A stretch of DNA of 64,000 bases from Cognatundibacterium luofuense (GTDB lineage: Bacteria; Pseudomonadota; Gammaproteobacteria; Burkholderiales; Burkholderiaceae_D), in assembly GCF_018139685.1 (NCBI RefSeq), contig NZ_JAGSPN010000002.1, positions 1 to 64,000 on the forward strand, read 5' to 3'. The translations under genes were made by a program, and so were the position numbers. This document shows positions 53,432 to 61,802 of this stretch, in pieces; within the stretch, counting starts at the first letter, position 1; the number at the start of each line of letters is the position of its first letter. Below the pieces are notes generated by a model, which was not told the origin of the DNA, did no database searches, and worked only from the letters and a program-made list of their open reading frames with translations.

Positions 53432-54202
53432 TCAGCGCAGATGCGGTTTATGTGCGCTTTCTGCCATCACCAGCTTACGCAAACGGTTCGCCTGCGGTTC
53501 CGGCAAATCAACAATTTCAAATCCCATTTCCAGTATGTGACCGCGCACAACGCGGTTACGCAAGCGTGCTGTCACCTGAAAATTCTGACTGTCTTTGATC
53601 ATCAGATCGGCGACGCACTCCTGATCCATCAGCGCCAGAAAACGCGCTTCTTCGCTGACATCGGCAGATAAACGGAATCCGCGCTCGCTGAAATCTCTCA
53701 ACTGGCAGCGGTATTCGCGCAATTGTTCGTCCAGAATGCGCACCTGAGAATGGGTATCGGCCAGATAAATACGCAAATAACGGCGGAACTCTGAGCTGAG
53801 TAACTGATCCGGCAATGGAAAGCGCCAGAAATACGCCAGCGCATCCTGCCAGTTGCTTTCGGTTTTTACGGTCGCCAGGTAATTTTTAACGCCGTCAGAA
53901 AAGGCCATGTTCAGGGTTTCGCGGTCGCGCGCCAGTTCAAACACAGGATCGGTGGAACTGATTGTCACCAGCGCATCACTGACCTGATAGCCATGAAAAA
54001 CTGCATGAACAACATGCTGCTCTTCTTCACCGAGCAAGCGCACACCGGCATGTTTTTCGCAGGCAGCAAGAAAGATGGCGTGAATGCGCTCTGCATCCGC
54101 AATCACCGGCGAGTTAACCGGCCGGCCTGTGTTCTGTTGCCCTTGCGTCAAGAGTGGATCCCGGGTCAGAACCGAATAAATACGCCGCCACCAGCCTGCC
54201 AT
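53432..54202 (-). CDS. PilZ-domain (YcgR-like) protein
   Basis: A 256-residue protein with two regions. The N-terminal part (about 1-120) resembles the YcgR-N regulator fold. The C-terminal part carries a PilZ-like cyclic-di-GMP signature, with an RxxxR arrangement in FRRYLRIYLAD (about residue 140) and the matching D-x-S-x-x-G in RDFSERGFRL (about 168-177). It could act as a c-di-GMP-responsive motility brake or effector. It is convergent with yeiH and divergent from an HPt-type gene (54532). Confidence 0.68.
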   Translation of the reverse strand: MAGWWRRIYSVLTRDPLLTQGQQNTGRPVNSPVIADAERIHAIFLAACEKHAGVRLLGEEEQHVVHAVFHGYQVSDALVTISSTDPVFELARDRETLNMAFSDGVKNYLATVKTESNWQDALAYFWRFPLPDQLLSSEFRRYLRIYLADTHSQVRILDEQLREYRCQLRDFSERGFRLSADVSEEARFLALMDQECVADLMIKDSQNFQVTARLRNRVVRGHILEMGFEIVDLPEPQANRLRKLVMAESAHKPHLR

Positions 54203-54531
54203 AAAACTACTATCCTGCTTATCAAACTAATCTATCCTGCCGCAATCTTTTTTTGCTGTACGGCACCCCAAACGCCGCCATTTGCAGCGCTGCGACACAT
54301 TATCCTGTTCGGTCTGAGTCCGCAACGGCACCAGCGCAACTTTTGCACAGATGTCGCAATAAACCACACTCCGGCAATGCTTTTTCGCGTTTGCACAAAG
54401 CCTGCTGCAGTGCGACTTGATACCCTCGCACGAAACCATTATAACGAGAGCACATCAGCCTGCTTCCAAGTACGCATCGTGATGCAGGTTGCATTCACCT
54501 TCAAAATCAAGTCCCCTGAATGAGGTTACGC
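54203..54531. promoter_or_regulatory. Divergent promoter region, PilZ protein / HPt protein
   Basis: 329 bases with no gene seen. It contains the sigma-70-type promoter at 54417-54445. The remainder is unremarkable. Confidence 0.5.
54417..54445 (+). promoter_or_regulatory. Sigma-70-type promoter for the HPt gene
   Basis: TTGATA and TATAAC are separated by exactly 17 bases, close to consensus, about 85 bases ahead of the HPt start codon. Confidence 0.7.
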
Positions 54532-54858
54532 ATGCCAGCCTTCAATTATGCTGCCGCCCTGCAGGCAGCCGATCCTGAAATTATCGACATCATGGCTGCA
54601 CCGTTTCTGGCGGCACTGCCTCAGTATTTGCAAGACATTGAAACTGCAGCTTCCGAACAGCGCCACAGCGATCTGCGCCGTCATGCGCATACGCTGAAAG
54701 GTCTCGCAGGAAATTTCGGCGCAGAGCCTATCGTCAGCCTCAGCCATACCATCGAGGAACTCGGTAAGCAGGAGCAATCTGCTGAAGCACAACCGCTGCT
54801 GACAACGCTGAAAAACGAATTACGCGAATTTATTACCGTGCTCAGCGCCAGCGCCTGA
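54532..54858 (+). CDS. Stand-alone HPt phosphotransfer protein
   Basis: A 108-residue histidine phosphotransfer domain with the phospho-acceptor His53 in HAHTLKGLAGNFGA, the canonical HPt motif, within an all-alpha four-helix bundle. It carries no other domain, so it should shuttle phosphate between a hybrid kinase and a response regulator encoded elsewhere. GAGG at 54522-54525, six bases before the ATG, fixes the start; an in-frame ATG 12 bases earlier overlaps that site and is rejected. It is convergent with phoR and shares its terminator, but nothing links it functionally to PhoR. Confidence 0.83.
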   Translation: MPAFNYAAALQAADPEIIDIMAAPFLAALPQYLQDIETAASEQRHSDLRRHAHTLKGLAGNFGAEPIVSLSHTIEELGKQEQSAEAQPLLTTLKNELREFITVLSASA

Positions 54859-54884
54859 TTCGGGCAAATAAACGTTCAGGACAT

Positions 54885-54930
54885 AAAAAGAAGCGGCGTT
54901 CCGTATCAACCGGAACGCCGCTTCTTTTTT
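54885..54930. terminator. Bidirectional terminator between HPt and phoR genes
   Basis: AAGAAGCGGCGTTCCG and CGGAACGCCGCTTCTT pair perfectly around a short loop, with A- and T-runs outside. It serves both convergent genes. Confidence 0.9.
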
Positions 54931-54967
54931 CAGAACTCCGCCGGGTTTACTTCGCCTCTTCCGGCAC

Positions 54968-56266
54968 TTACTGCTGACTGTGCGCTGCAGACAAAGGAAA
55001 CTGCACGCTGAACTGGCTGCCAACATCCGGTGTGGAATCAATCACCAGTTGCGCATGATGACGCAGCAACACATGCTTCACAATCGCGAGACCCAGACCG
55101 GTTCCCTGCGTTTCGCGTGAACGGCTTTTATCGACGCGATAGAAACGCTCCGTTAAGCGGGAAATATGTTCCGGGCTGATACCGATACCATTGTCTTCCA
55201 CGGAAAAGCGCGGACCTTTATCGGTTTGCTCCCAGCGCAACTGTATCGTGCCGCCTTCTGGCGTGTAGCGAATTGCATTCGTAACCAGATTCGTCATCGC
55301 ACTGCGGATTTCATCGGTACTGCCTTTCAGATCAGGCCCTTCCACCAGCAGCGTAATTTCGTGTCGCCCGTTCGACAACGCTTTTGCCTCCTGCAGAATC
55401 TGCTCCAGTAAGGCGCGCATATTAATCACTTCTGTGCGCACCAGATGATCGACCGATTCCAGCCGCGTCAGTGTCAGCATGTCTTCAACCAGACGCTGCA
55501 TACGGTTGCCCTGCTCTGTCATCAGACGGATATGTGCTGCGCGTGTGTCTTTGTCCATTTCCACGCCGGATGCTGCAATTTCCAGAAAACCGTTAATCAC
55601 GGTCAGCGGGGTGCGCAGCTCGTGCGAAGCATTCGCAATAAAATCGCGGCGCAGCATGTCGATACGTTCTGACTCCGTAACATCATGCGTTACCAGAATC
55701 TGACGACGGTTTTCAAACGGAATGATATGCACGATCAGTTTGTGATCGCGGAACGATAAGGTCAGCGGCGTATCGTAACGGCCCAGAATAATGTAATCCA
55801 TGAATTCCGGACTGCGCACCAGATTCGTCACGCGCATCCCTTTATCCTGATGCAGACTGAGCCCCAGATGACGCTCCGCCGCCGGATTACACCATTCCAG
55901 AAACAGCACGTCATCCATAATGACGACGCCGTCCGGCAGCAAAGTCATGGCCTGACGGAAACGCGCCAGCCACTCTGCCAGCTCAGCCTGATTTTTTTCA
56001 TCGCCGCGACGCAGTTTGTACAAGCGCGAAAACACTTCCATCCAGGCACCGCTGCCATCCGGCAAGCGGGAACTGCTGGGGTGATCGAGCCACACCGCAA
56101 GACGCTGAAGGTAATACAACTGATGTAAAAACAAGCCGAGTACACCGGCAAAGCCGAGCAGTAATCCTGTGGTAACACCCCAGAAGTAGCACGCAAGCCA
56201 GGTGCCTGCCACGATCAGCAGGATGCGGACGGAATTGGAAATCCAGAAAATGGTACTTGGTGACAT
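54968..56266 (-). CDS. phoR: Phosphate-sensing histidine kinase PhoR
   Basis: Sensor kinase (432 residues) for the phosphate regulon. An N-terminal membrane segment pair (about 8-50) is followed by a charged linker, a PAS domain (about 95-190), the phospho-acceptor His215 in NASHELRTPLTVINGFLE, and an HATPase with VEDNGIGI and GTGLGLAIVKHVLL. The ATG at 56266 gives the usual PhoR start; there is no strong ribosome-binding site, and a TTG 78 bases upstream is in frame. It follows phoB with about 100 bp between them that contain a 10-bp hairpin. Confidence 0.9.
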   Translation of the reverse strand: MSPSTIFWISNSVRILLIVAGTWLACYFWGVTTGLLLGFAGVLGLFLHQLYYLQRLAVWLDHPSSSRLPDGSGAWMEVFSRLYKLRRGDEKNQAELAEWLARFRQAMTLLPDGVVIMDDVLFLEWCNPAAERHLGLSLHQDKGMRVTNLVRSPEFMDYIILGRYDTPLTLSFRDHKLIVHIIPFENRRQILVTHDVTESERIDMLRRDFIANASHELRTPLTVINGFLEIAASGVEMDKDTRAAHIRLMTEQGNRMQRLVEDMLTLTRLESVDHLVRTEVINMRALLEQILQEAKALSNGRHEITLLVEGPDLKGSTDEIRSAMTNLVTNAIRYTPEGGTIQLRWEQTDKGPRFSVEDNGIGISPEHISRLTERFYRVDKSRSRETQGTGLGLAIVKHVLLRHHAQLVIDSTPDVGSQFSVQFPLSAAHSQQ

Positions 56267-56313
56267 GTACGAAGGAAGGGATGAGTTTGCAAACCGGGTT
56301 GCCGGTAAACACG

Positions 56314-56336
56314 CAGGGCAGAGATACTCTGCCCTG
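56314..56336. promoter_or_regulatory. Hairpin between phoB and phoR
   Basis: CAGGGCAGAG and CTCTGCCCTG form a 10-bp perfect stem with a three-base loop in the intercistronic gap. No T-run follows, so it probably affects transcript processing or read-through rather than full termination. Confidence 0.5.
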
Positions 56337-56368
56337 TTATTCAAAAATGACTTACAACGACAAAGCGC

Positions 56369-57055
56369 TTAAGGCTTTTCAGACAACATGTAGCCGACGC
56401 TGCGTACTGTGCGGATCAGATTCTCTGCGCTTTTCAGCACTTTACGTAAACGCAGCACGTGGACGTCGACGGTGCGCTCTTCAATCACAACATGGTCGCC
56501 CCAGACCTTATCCAGCAACTGGCTGCGGGAAAACACCCGTTCCGGATGCGCCATAAAAAACTTCAGCAGCTTATATTCTGCATGACCAATTTCAACTTTC
56601 TGGTCGTGAATACGCACTGTGCAACTGACCGGATCTAACACCACAGGCCCCGCTGTCAGCGCGGTTTGCGAATGTTCCGGCGCTTTGCGACGCAATAAGG
56701 CTTTTACACGCGCTGTCAGTTCACGCGGAGAAAACGGTTTTGTGACATAGTCATCCGCGCCGTGATCCAGACCGGCGATTTTGTCTTCTTCCATGCTTTT
56801 TGCTGTCAGCATGATGACCGGGATTTCATTGAACTGACGGTCAGAACGAATTTTTGACAGCAATCGCAATCCGCTCTGATCCGGCAGCATCCAGTCCAGC
56901 AAAATCAGTTGCGGCGTGCGACGCTGGATAAAATCCCAGGCTTCGCCGGTGCTGCCAACGGCTACCGTACTCCAGCCGGCAGCCTTCAGGGTAAAACTGA
57001 CCAGCTCAACAATGGCTGGTTCATCTTCAACTATTAAAATCGTGGTATCGGCCAT
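56369..57055 (-). CDS. phoB: Phosphate regulon response regulator PhoB
   Basis: OmpR/PhoB-type response regulator (228 residues): receiver with acidic residues near 10-12, phospho-acceptor Asp54 in ILLDWMLPD and Lys-Pro in YVTKPFSPRE, then a winged-helix DNA-binding domain ending RTVRSVGYMLSEKP. It should bind the Pho boxes upstream of pstS and ppk. It lies 17 bp after phoU and before phoR in a single pst-pho transcript. Confidence 0.94.
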   Translation of the reverse strand: MADTTILIVEDEPAIVELVSFTLKAAGWSTVAVGSTGEAWDFIQRRTPQLILLDWMLPDQSGLRLLSKIRSDRQFNEIPVIMLTAKSMEEDKIAGLDHGADDYVTKPFSPRELTARVKALLRRKAPEHSQTALTAGPVVLDPVSCTVRIHDQKVEIGHAEYKLLKFFMAHPERVFSRSQLLDKVWGDHVVIEERTVDVHVLRLRKVLKSAENLIRTVRSVGYMLSEKP

Positions 57056-57072
57056 ATCAGAGTCGTTCCATC

Positions 57073-57780
57073 TTATTGTTGTTCCTGGCGGGCAGCCACG
57101 TAATCTGAGTGGCGAATATCCTTACCTTCAACAATATAAATGGTGTGTTCCGCAATATTTTTCGCATGATCGCCGATGCGCTCTATCGCTTTTGCCACCC
57201 ACAGCGTGTTCAGCGAAGAAGAGATTGTCGACGGGTCTTCCATCATGTACGTGATGAGATTCCGCATAATCGAGCGAAAATCGTTGTCAATAATAGCATC
57301 TTGTGCAATTAACTTAACAGCCTTTTCCTGATCCAGACGGGCAAATGCATCCAGCGAAGCATGCAGCATGTCTGCTACGCTGCTGGCCAGCACGCGCACG
57401 GTTTCATATTCACTGAAAATCGGCAGACCACGACGGCCATGCGCGGATTCTTTTGCGATACGTGCGATCTTGGTAGATTCATCACCGATGCGTTCCAGAT
57501 CCGTGATGACTTTGCCGGTTGCCATTACAGTACGCAAATCATTCGCAGCAGGCTGACGTTTGACGATCAGGTGGCTGCACATGTCATCCAGCGCCACTTC
57601 CAGACGGTTCACTTCCAGATCGGACTGAATGACCGCTTCTGCCTGCTCCGCATTACCACTGCGGAAACACGCCATTGCGTCATGAAAATGACTTTCTACC
57701 AGACCGCCCATCAGCAGGACCTTGGAGCGGATTGCTTCCAGATCCATGTCATATTGTTTTGAAGAATGTTCTCCAGTCAC
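57073..57780 (-). CDS. phoU: Phosphate signalling protein PhoU
   Basis: Negative regulator (235 residues) that links the PstSCAB transporter with PhoR. It has the all-helical PhoU fold with two repeats, each with the metal-cluster E/DxxxD pattern (IDNDFRSIMRNL and the N-terminal counterpart DLEVNRLEVALDDM). The start is a GTG at 57780 with GGAG just upstream. It lies between pstB and phoB in the same direction, the normal order. Confidence 0.93.
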   Translation of the reverse strand: MTGEHSSKQYDMDLEAIRSKVLLMGGLVESHFHDAMACFRSGNAEQAEAVIQSDLEVNRLEVALDDMCSHLIVKRQPAANDLRTVMATGKVITDLERIGDESTKIARIAKESAHGRRGLPIFSEYETVRVLASSVADMLHASLDAFARLDQEKAVKLIAQDAIIDNDFRSIMRNLITYMMEDPSTISSSLNTLWVAKAIERIGDHAKNIAEHTIYIVEGKDIRHSDYVAARQEQQ

Positions 57781-57805
57781 AGCTTTCTCCTCTTTTTTCC
57801 GGGAA

Positions 57806-58582
57806 TCAGCCGAAACGGCCGGTAATGTAATCCTGTGTTTCTTTTTTCACAGGGTTCATAAAAATCTGATCGGTTTCACCGAACTCAACCAGTTCACCCA
57901 GATACATATAAGCGGTGTAATCAGAGCAACGTGCAGCTTGCTGCATGTTATGCGTCACAATCGCGATTGTGTACTCTTCTTTCAGCTCATTAATCAGTTC
58001 TTCGATTTTGACGGTGGAAATCGGATCCAGCGCGGAAGTCGGTTCGTCCAGCAGCAGAACATCCGGTTTTACCGCAACGCCGCGTGCGATACACAAACGC
58101 TGTTGCTGACCGCCGGACAGACTAAGACCGCTTTTATTCAGCTTGTCTTTCACTTCGGTCCAGATCGCGGCTTTTTTCAGCGCCCATTCAACGCGCTCAT
58201 CCATTTCACCTTTGGACAGGTTTTCATACAAACGCACACCGAAAGCGATGTTGTCATATACAGACATCGGGAATGGTGTCGGCTTCTGGAACACCATACC
58301 GACTTTGGCGCGCAACAGATTGATATCCTGATCGCTGTCCAGAATATTTTTTCCGTTATAAACAATTTTGCCTTCGGCACGCTGCCCCGGATACAGGTCA
58401 TACATACGGTTCAGCGTACGCAACAGCGTGGATTTACCGCAACCGGACGGGCCGATAAATGCAGTAACTTTTTTATCAAAAATATTCAGATTAATATCGC
58501 GCAGACTGCGGGTTGCACCGTAAAAAAAGTTCAGTCCGTTAATTTCAATCGCTTTTTTCAGATCGTTGGCGTGAGTAGTCAT
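57806..58582 (-). CDS. pstB: Phosphate ABC transporter ATPase PstB
   Basis: ATP-binding subunit of the high-affinity phosphate transporter (258 residues). Walker A is GPSGCGKST, the signature is [14 protein letters not shown] and Walker B is [11 protein letters not shown]. The ATG at 58582 is preferred over an upstream TTG at 58594 that directly abuts the pstA stop, because the protein then has the usual length. It is part of the pstSCAB-phoU-phoB-phoR unit. Confidence 0.94.
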   Translation of the reverse strand: MTTHANDLKKAIEINGLNFFYGATRSLRDINLNIFDKKVTAFIGPSGCGKSTLLRTLNRMYDLYPGQRAEGKIVYNGKNILDSDQDINLLRAKVGMVFQKPTPFPMSVYDNIAFGVRLYENLSKGEMDERVEWALKKAAIWTEVKDKLNKSGLSLSGGQQQRLCIARGVAVKPDVLLLDEPTSALDPISTVKIEELINELKEEYTIAIVTHNMQQAARCSDYTAYMYLGELVEFGETDQIFMNPVKKETQDYITGRFG

Positions 58583-58594
58583 ATCGGTGCTCAA

Positions 58595-59464
58595 TTAATG
58601 CTGTGTTTTTTGGTTAAACAGGGTGCGGGACAGAATGTTCAATCCGAGTACGCTGAAAGTAATCAGCAGTGCACCACCCCAGGCGAGATCACGCCAGTTA
58701 TCGTAAGGACTCATTGCAAACTGATAAATCACGACCGGCAGATTAGCCATCGGTTTATTCATGTTAGCGCTGAAGAACTGGTTATTCAGTGCGGTGAACA
58801 GCAACGGTGCGGTTTCACCGGAAATACGCGCTACTGCCAGCAGAATGCCCGTCACAACACCGGCTTTGACTGCACGCAGACGCACCATCAGGGCAACTTT
58901 CCAGCGCGGTGCACCGAGCGCAAACGCCGCTTCACGCAGACTGGCAGGCACCAGACCGAGCATGTTATCGGTGGTACGCACTACAACCGGAATTGCAATC
59001 AGGGAAATCGCGATACTGCCTGCCCAACCGGAAAAATGCTTCACGTTGGCAACATAAACCGCATATACAAACAGGCCAATCACAATCGATGGTGCAGACA
59101 GCATGATGTCCGTCACAAAGCGCGTCAGACCACCGAACCAGCTTTTATCGCCGTATTCCGCCAGATAAATACCGGCCAGAATACCCACCGGTGTGGAGAT
59201 CAGCGTGGCGCTGCCAACCATCATCAGTGACCCGACAATCGCGTTTGCCAGACCGCCGCCATCACTGCCCGGTGCAGGTGTTGATTCGGTGAACATGGTC
59301 CAGTGAATCGCGCTAACGCCTTTGCCGATCAGGATAAACAAAATCCACAGCAATGCGCCGATACCGAAAGCCATTGCCACAGAAGAGAAGAAGATACCGA
59401 TTTTGTGACGCAGCAAGCGGCCGCGGTACACGGGATTATTGGCGGTTAAAGTGATGTTTTCCAT
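58595..59464 (-). CDS. pstA: Phosphate ABC transporter permease PstA
   Basis: Inner-membrane permease subunit (289 residues) with about six hydrophobic segments and the ABC permease EAA-type loop (ASLREAAFALGAPRWKVALMVRL, about residues 175-197). Its start codon overlaps the pstC stop by one base (TAATG), so translation is coupled. Together with PstC it forms the channel for phosphate import. Confidence 0.93.
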   Translation of the reverse strand: MENITLTANNPVYRGRLLRHKIGIFFSSVAMAFGIGALLWILFILIGKGVSAIHWTMFTESTPAPGSDGGGLANAIVGSLMMVGSATLISTPVGILAGIYLAEYGDKSWFGGLTRFVTDIMLSAPSIVIGLFVYAVYVANVKHFSGWAGSIAISLIAIPVVVRTTDNMLGLVPASLREAAFALGAPRWKVALMVRLRAVKAGVVTGILLAVARISGETAPLLFTALNNQFFSANMNKPMANLPVVIYQFAMSPYDNWRDLAWGGALLITFSVLGLNILSRTLFNQKTQH

Positions 59465-60510
59465 TATTTCGCTCCTTCACTCTTGCTCAGACCCAGTAGC
59501 AGCAATTTGGCTGCGGACAGTACGATGAAGGTAATCACAAACAGGATCAGACCCAGTTCAAACAGAGAGGCAACATGCAATGGTGATTCCGCTTCCGCAA
59601 ATTCGTTCGCCAGTGTCGATGCAATACTGTTACCGGCGGCAAACAGCGACCAGGACAATTTGTGTGCGTTACCGATCACGAAAGTCACGGCCATGGTTTC
59701 ACCGAGCGCACGTCCCAGACCCAGCATCACACCACCTACCACACCGATTTTGGTGTACGGCAATACAATCTTGCGTACCACTTCCCATTTGGTACAGCCG
59801 AGGCCGTAAGCAGATTCTTTCAGTACCGGTGGGACGACTTCAAACACATCGCGCATGACGGAAGAGATGAAAGGAATAATCATCACCGCGAGAATGATGC
59901 CCGCAGTCAGGATACCCAGACCGATCATCGGACCGGAAAACAATGCACCGATGACAGGCAGTTTGCCGAGTGTTTTCGCAAGAAACGGTTGTACATATTC
60001 AGAAAACAGCGGCGCAAACACAAACAAACCCCACATGCCGTAAATGATACTCGGCACGCCCGCCAGCAATTCAATGGCTGTACCAAGCGGACGTTTGAGC
60101 CATGCAGGGCAAATTTCTGTGAGGAACAATGCGATACCGAAGCTGACCGGAAAAGCGATCAGCAGTGCGATCAGCGAAGTTGCCAGTGTACCGACAATCG
60201 CAATCATGCCACCGAACTGATCATTCACCGGATCCCATTCGATGGTAGTAATAAAGGCAAAACCGTATTCCTTCAGCGCAGGCATTGCACGCAGGAACAG
60301 AGAAATAATAATTCCGAGCAAAACAATCAGCACCAGTGCGGCGAAGCTCAGGGTAATTTTGTGAAACAGAAAATCCTGCCAGCGCTGACGACGCATAATC
60401 TGATGCATACGCTCATCGCTGACCGACGCATTAACCGGCGTCTGAACGGACTCTTTCGGGTGTGTAACCGAAGGTGAACTCATGTTGACCTGAGAAGATG
60501 ATGTGGGCAT
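59464..60510 (-). CDS. pstC: Phosphate ABC transporter permease PstC
   Basis: Inner-membrane permease subunit (348 residues) with an N-terminal cytoplasmic extension of about 45 residues, then six hydrophobic segments and the conserved loop ([23 protein letters not shown]). It follows pstS with an 80-bp gap holding a perfect palindrome. The length is slightly above the common 300-330 because of the N-terminal extension. Confidence 0.93.
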   Translation of the reverse strand: MPTSSSQVNMSSPSVTHPKESVQTPVNASVSDERMHQIMRRQRWQDFLFHKITLSFAALVLIVLLGIIISLFLRAMPALKEYGFAFITTIEWDPVNDQFGGMIAIVGTLATSLIALLIAFPVSFGIALFLTEICPAWLKRPLGTAIELLAGVPSIIYGMWGLFVFAPLFSEYVQPFLAKTLGKLPVIGALFSGPMIGLGILTAGIILAVMIIPFISSVMRDVFEVVPPVLKESAYGLGCTKWEVVRKIVLPYTKIGVVGGVMLGLGRALGETMAVTFVIGNAHKLSWSLFAAGNSIASTLANEFAEAESPLHVASLFELGLILFVITFIVLSAAKLLLLGLSKSEGAK

Positions 60511-60563
60511 AAGGTTTTTTGCTGACTGACAGAACCGGCGATACCGGCTTCCTGCAGGAAAAA

Positions 60564-60583
60564 CCGGGGGAATATTCCCCCGG
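60564..60583. promoter_or_regulatory. Perfect palindromic hairpin between pstS and pstC
   Basis: CCGGGGGAATATTCCCCCGG is a 20-base perfect palindrome in the pstS-pstC gap. Such intercistronic hairpins can protect the upstream pstS message and lower expression of the downstream permease genes. Confidence 0.6.
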
Positions 60584-60591
60584 CACAGGGA

Positions 60592-61635
60592 TTACCAGAG
60601 CGCTTTACCTGAAGCGTCTTTGATTTTTGCTTTCCAGCTGTCTTCGATCAGTTTGACAACCGGTGCTGGCATTGGAACGTATTCCAGATCAGCTGCCATC
60701 TGGCCGCCGTTTTTAAATGCCCAGTCAAAGAATTTCAGCACTTCTTTACCTTTTTCTGCTTCAGCCTGAGATTTGTGCATCAGGATGAAAGAAGCGCCTG
60801 TCACAGGCCATGTTGCTTTGCCTGGCTGATTTGTCAGTACCAGGTACATGCCAGGTGCTTTTGCCCAGTCAGCATTCGCAGCAGCAGCTTTGAAGTTTTC
60901 ATCATCTGGGGAAACAAACTGACCATCCAGATTTTTCATCTGGGTGTAAGTCATTTTGTTACGTTTTACGTATGCGTACTCAACGTAACCGATAGAGTTT
61001 TTGATACGCTGAACGTTAGCTGCAACGCCTTCGTTACCTTTACCGCCCAGACCTACCGGCCATTTCACAGCAGTAGATGCACCAACGGAGGATTTGAATT
61101 CTGCGCTGACTTTGCTCAGGTAATCTGTCCACAGGAAAGTTGTACCGGAACCGTCAGAACGGTGAACAACGGTGATCTCTTCTGCTGGCAGCTTAACGCC
61201 AGGGTTGATAGAAGCGATCTCAGCAGCATTCCATTTAGTGATTTTGCCGCCGAAGATACCAGCCAGCACTTCACCAGTCATTTTCAGCTGGCCTGGTGCA
61301 ATACCGTCAACATTCACAACCGGCACAACACCACCGATCACAGCCGGGAATTGTGTCAGACCTTCCGCATCCAGCTCTTCAGCTTTCAGAGGCATGTCAG
61401 ATGCACCAAAATCAACAGTCTTTGCTTTGATTTGTTTGATACCACCGCCGGAACCGATGGACTGATAGTTCAGACCATTGCCAGTCGATTTTTTGTATGC
61501 TTCCGCCCATTTAGCGTAGATCGGGTACGGGAAAGTTGCGCCAGCACCGGTGATATCCGCCGCTTGTGCAACAGAGTAAGTAGCAGCTACACCAACTGCA
61601 GCGATCAGGGATTTGACGACACGATTCATTTGCAT
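60592..61635 (-). CDS. pstS: Phosphate-binding protein PstS
   Basis: Periplasmic phosphate-binding protein (347 residues). The signal peptide is QMNRVVKSLIAAVGVAATYSVAQA, cleaved before ADITGAGATFPYPIYAKW, the classic PstS opening with phosphate-contacting residues. Further contacts include IGSGGGIKQIK and HRSDGSGTTFLWTDYLSK. The ATG at 61635 is chosen because GAGGTG lies just ahead; an ATG six bases on is also possible. Codon choice is strongly biased, suggesting very high expression under phosphate limitation. The promoter region contains a minus-strand Pho box at 61696-61713. Confidence 0.94.
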   Translation of the reverse strand: MQMNRVVKSLIAAVGVAATYSVAQAADITGAGATFPYPIYAKWAEAYKKSTGNGLNYQSIGSGGGIKQIKAKTVDFGASDMPLKAEELDAEGLTQFPAVIGGVVPVVNVDGIAPGQLKMTGEVLAGIFGGKITKWNAAEIASINPGVKLPAEEITVVHRSDGSGTTFLWTDYLSKVSAEFKSSVGASTAVKWPVGLGGKGNEGVAANVQRIKNSIGYVEYAYVKRNKMTYTQMKNLDGQFVSPDDENFKAAAANADWAKAPGMYLVLTNQPGKATWPVTGASFILMHKSQAEAEKGKEVLKFFDWAFKNGGQMAADLEYVPMPAPVVKLIEDSWKAKIKDASGKALW

Positions 61636-61695
61636 GTTCACCTCAGGGTTAAATAACAAGTGTTGTTAATGCGAGGCGAACTTTAATGACGAAAT

Positions 61696-61713
61696 ATGAC
61701 CGGATTATGACAA
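61696..61713 (-). promoter_or_regulatory. Pho box upstream of pstS
   Basis: On the minus strand TTGTCATAATCCGGTCAT matches the PhoB consensus (two 7-base CTGTCAT-like repeats four bases apart), with a third CGTCAT half-site next to it. It lies about 60 bases ahead of the pstS start. Confidence 0.82.
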
Positions 61714-61755
61714 GATGAAATCCGTATGAAATATTTCACTGGTGTGAAATATTTT

Positions 61756-61773
61756 CTGTCATAAAATTGTCAT
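61756..61773 (+). promoter_or_regulatory. Pho box upstream of ppk
   Basis: CTGTCATAAAATTGTCAT is a near-perfect Pho box on the plus strand, about 30 bases before the ppk start. It puts polyphosphate kinase under PhoB control together with the transporter. Confidence 0.82.
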
Positions 61774-61802
61774 ACAGGCCATTTAGAATATGGCAAACAG
61801 CA

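Noticed and set aside
57722-59230. A 502-codon open frame opposite phoU-pstB-pstA
   Set aside because: Runs antisense across several well-supported genes; no domain recognisable.
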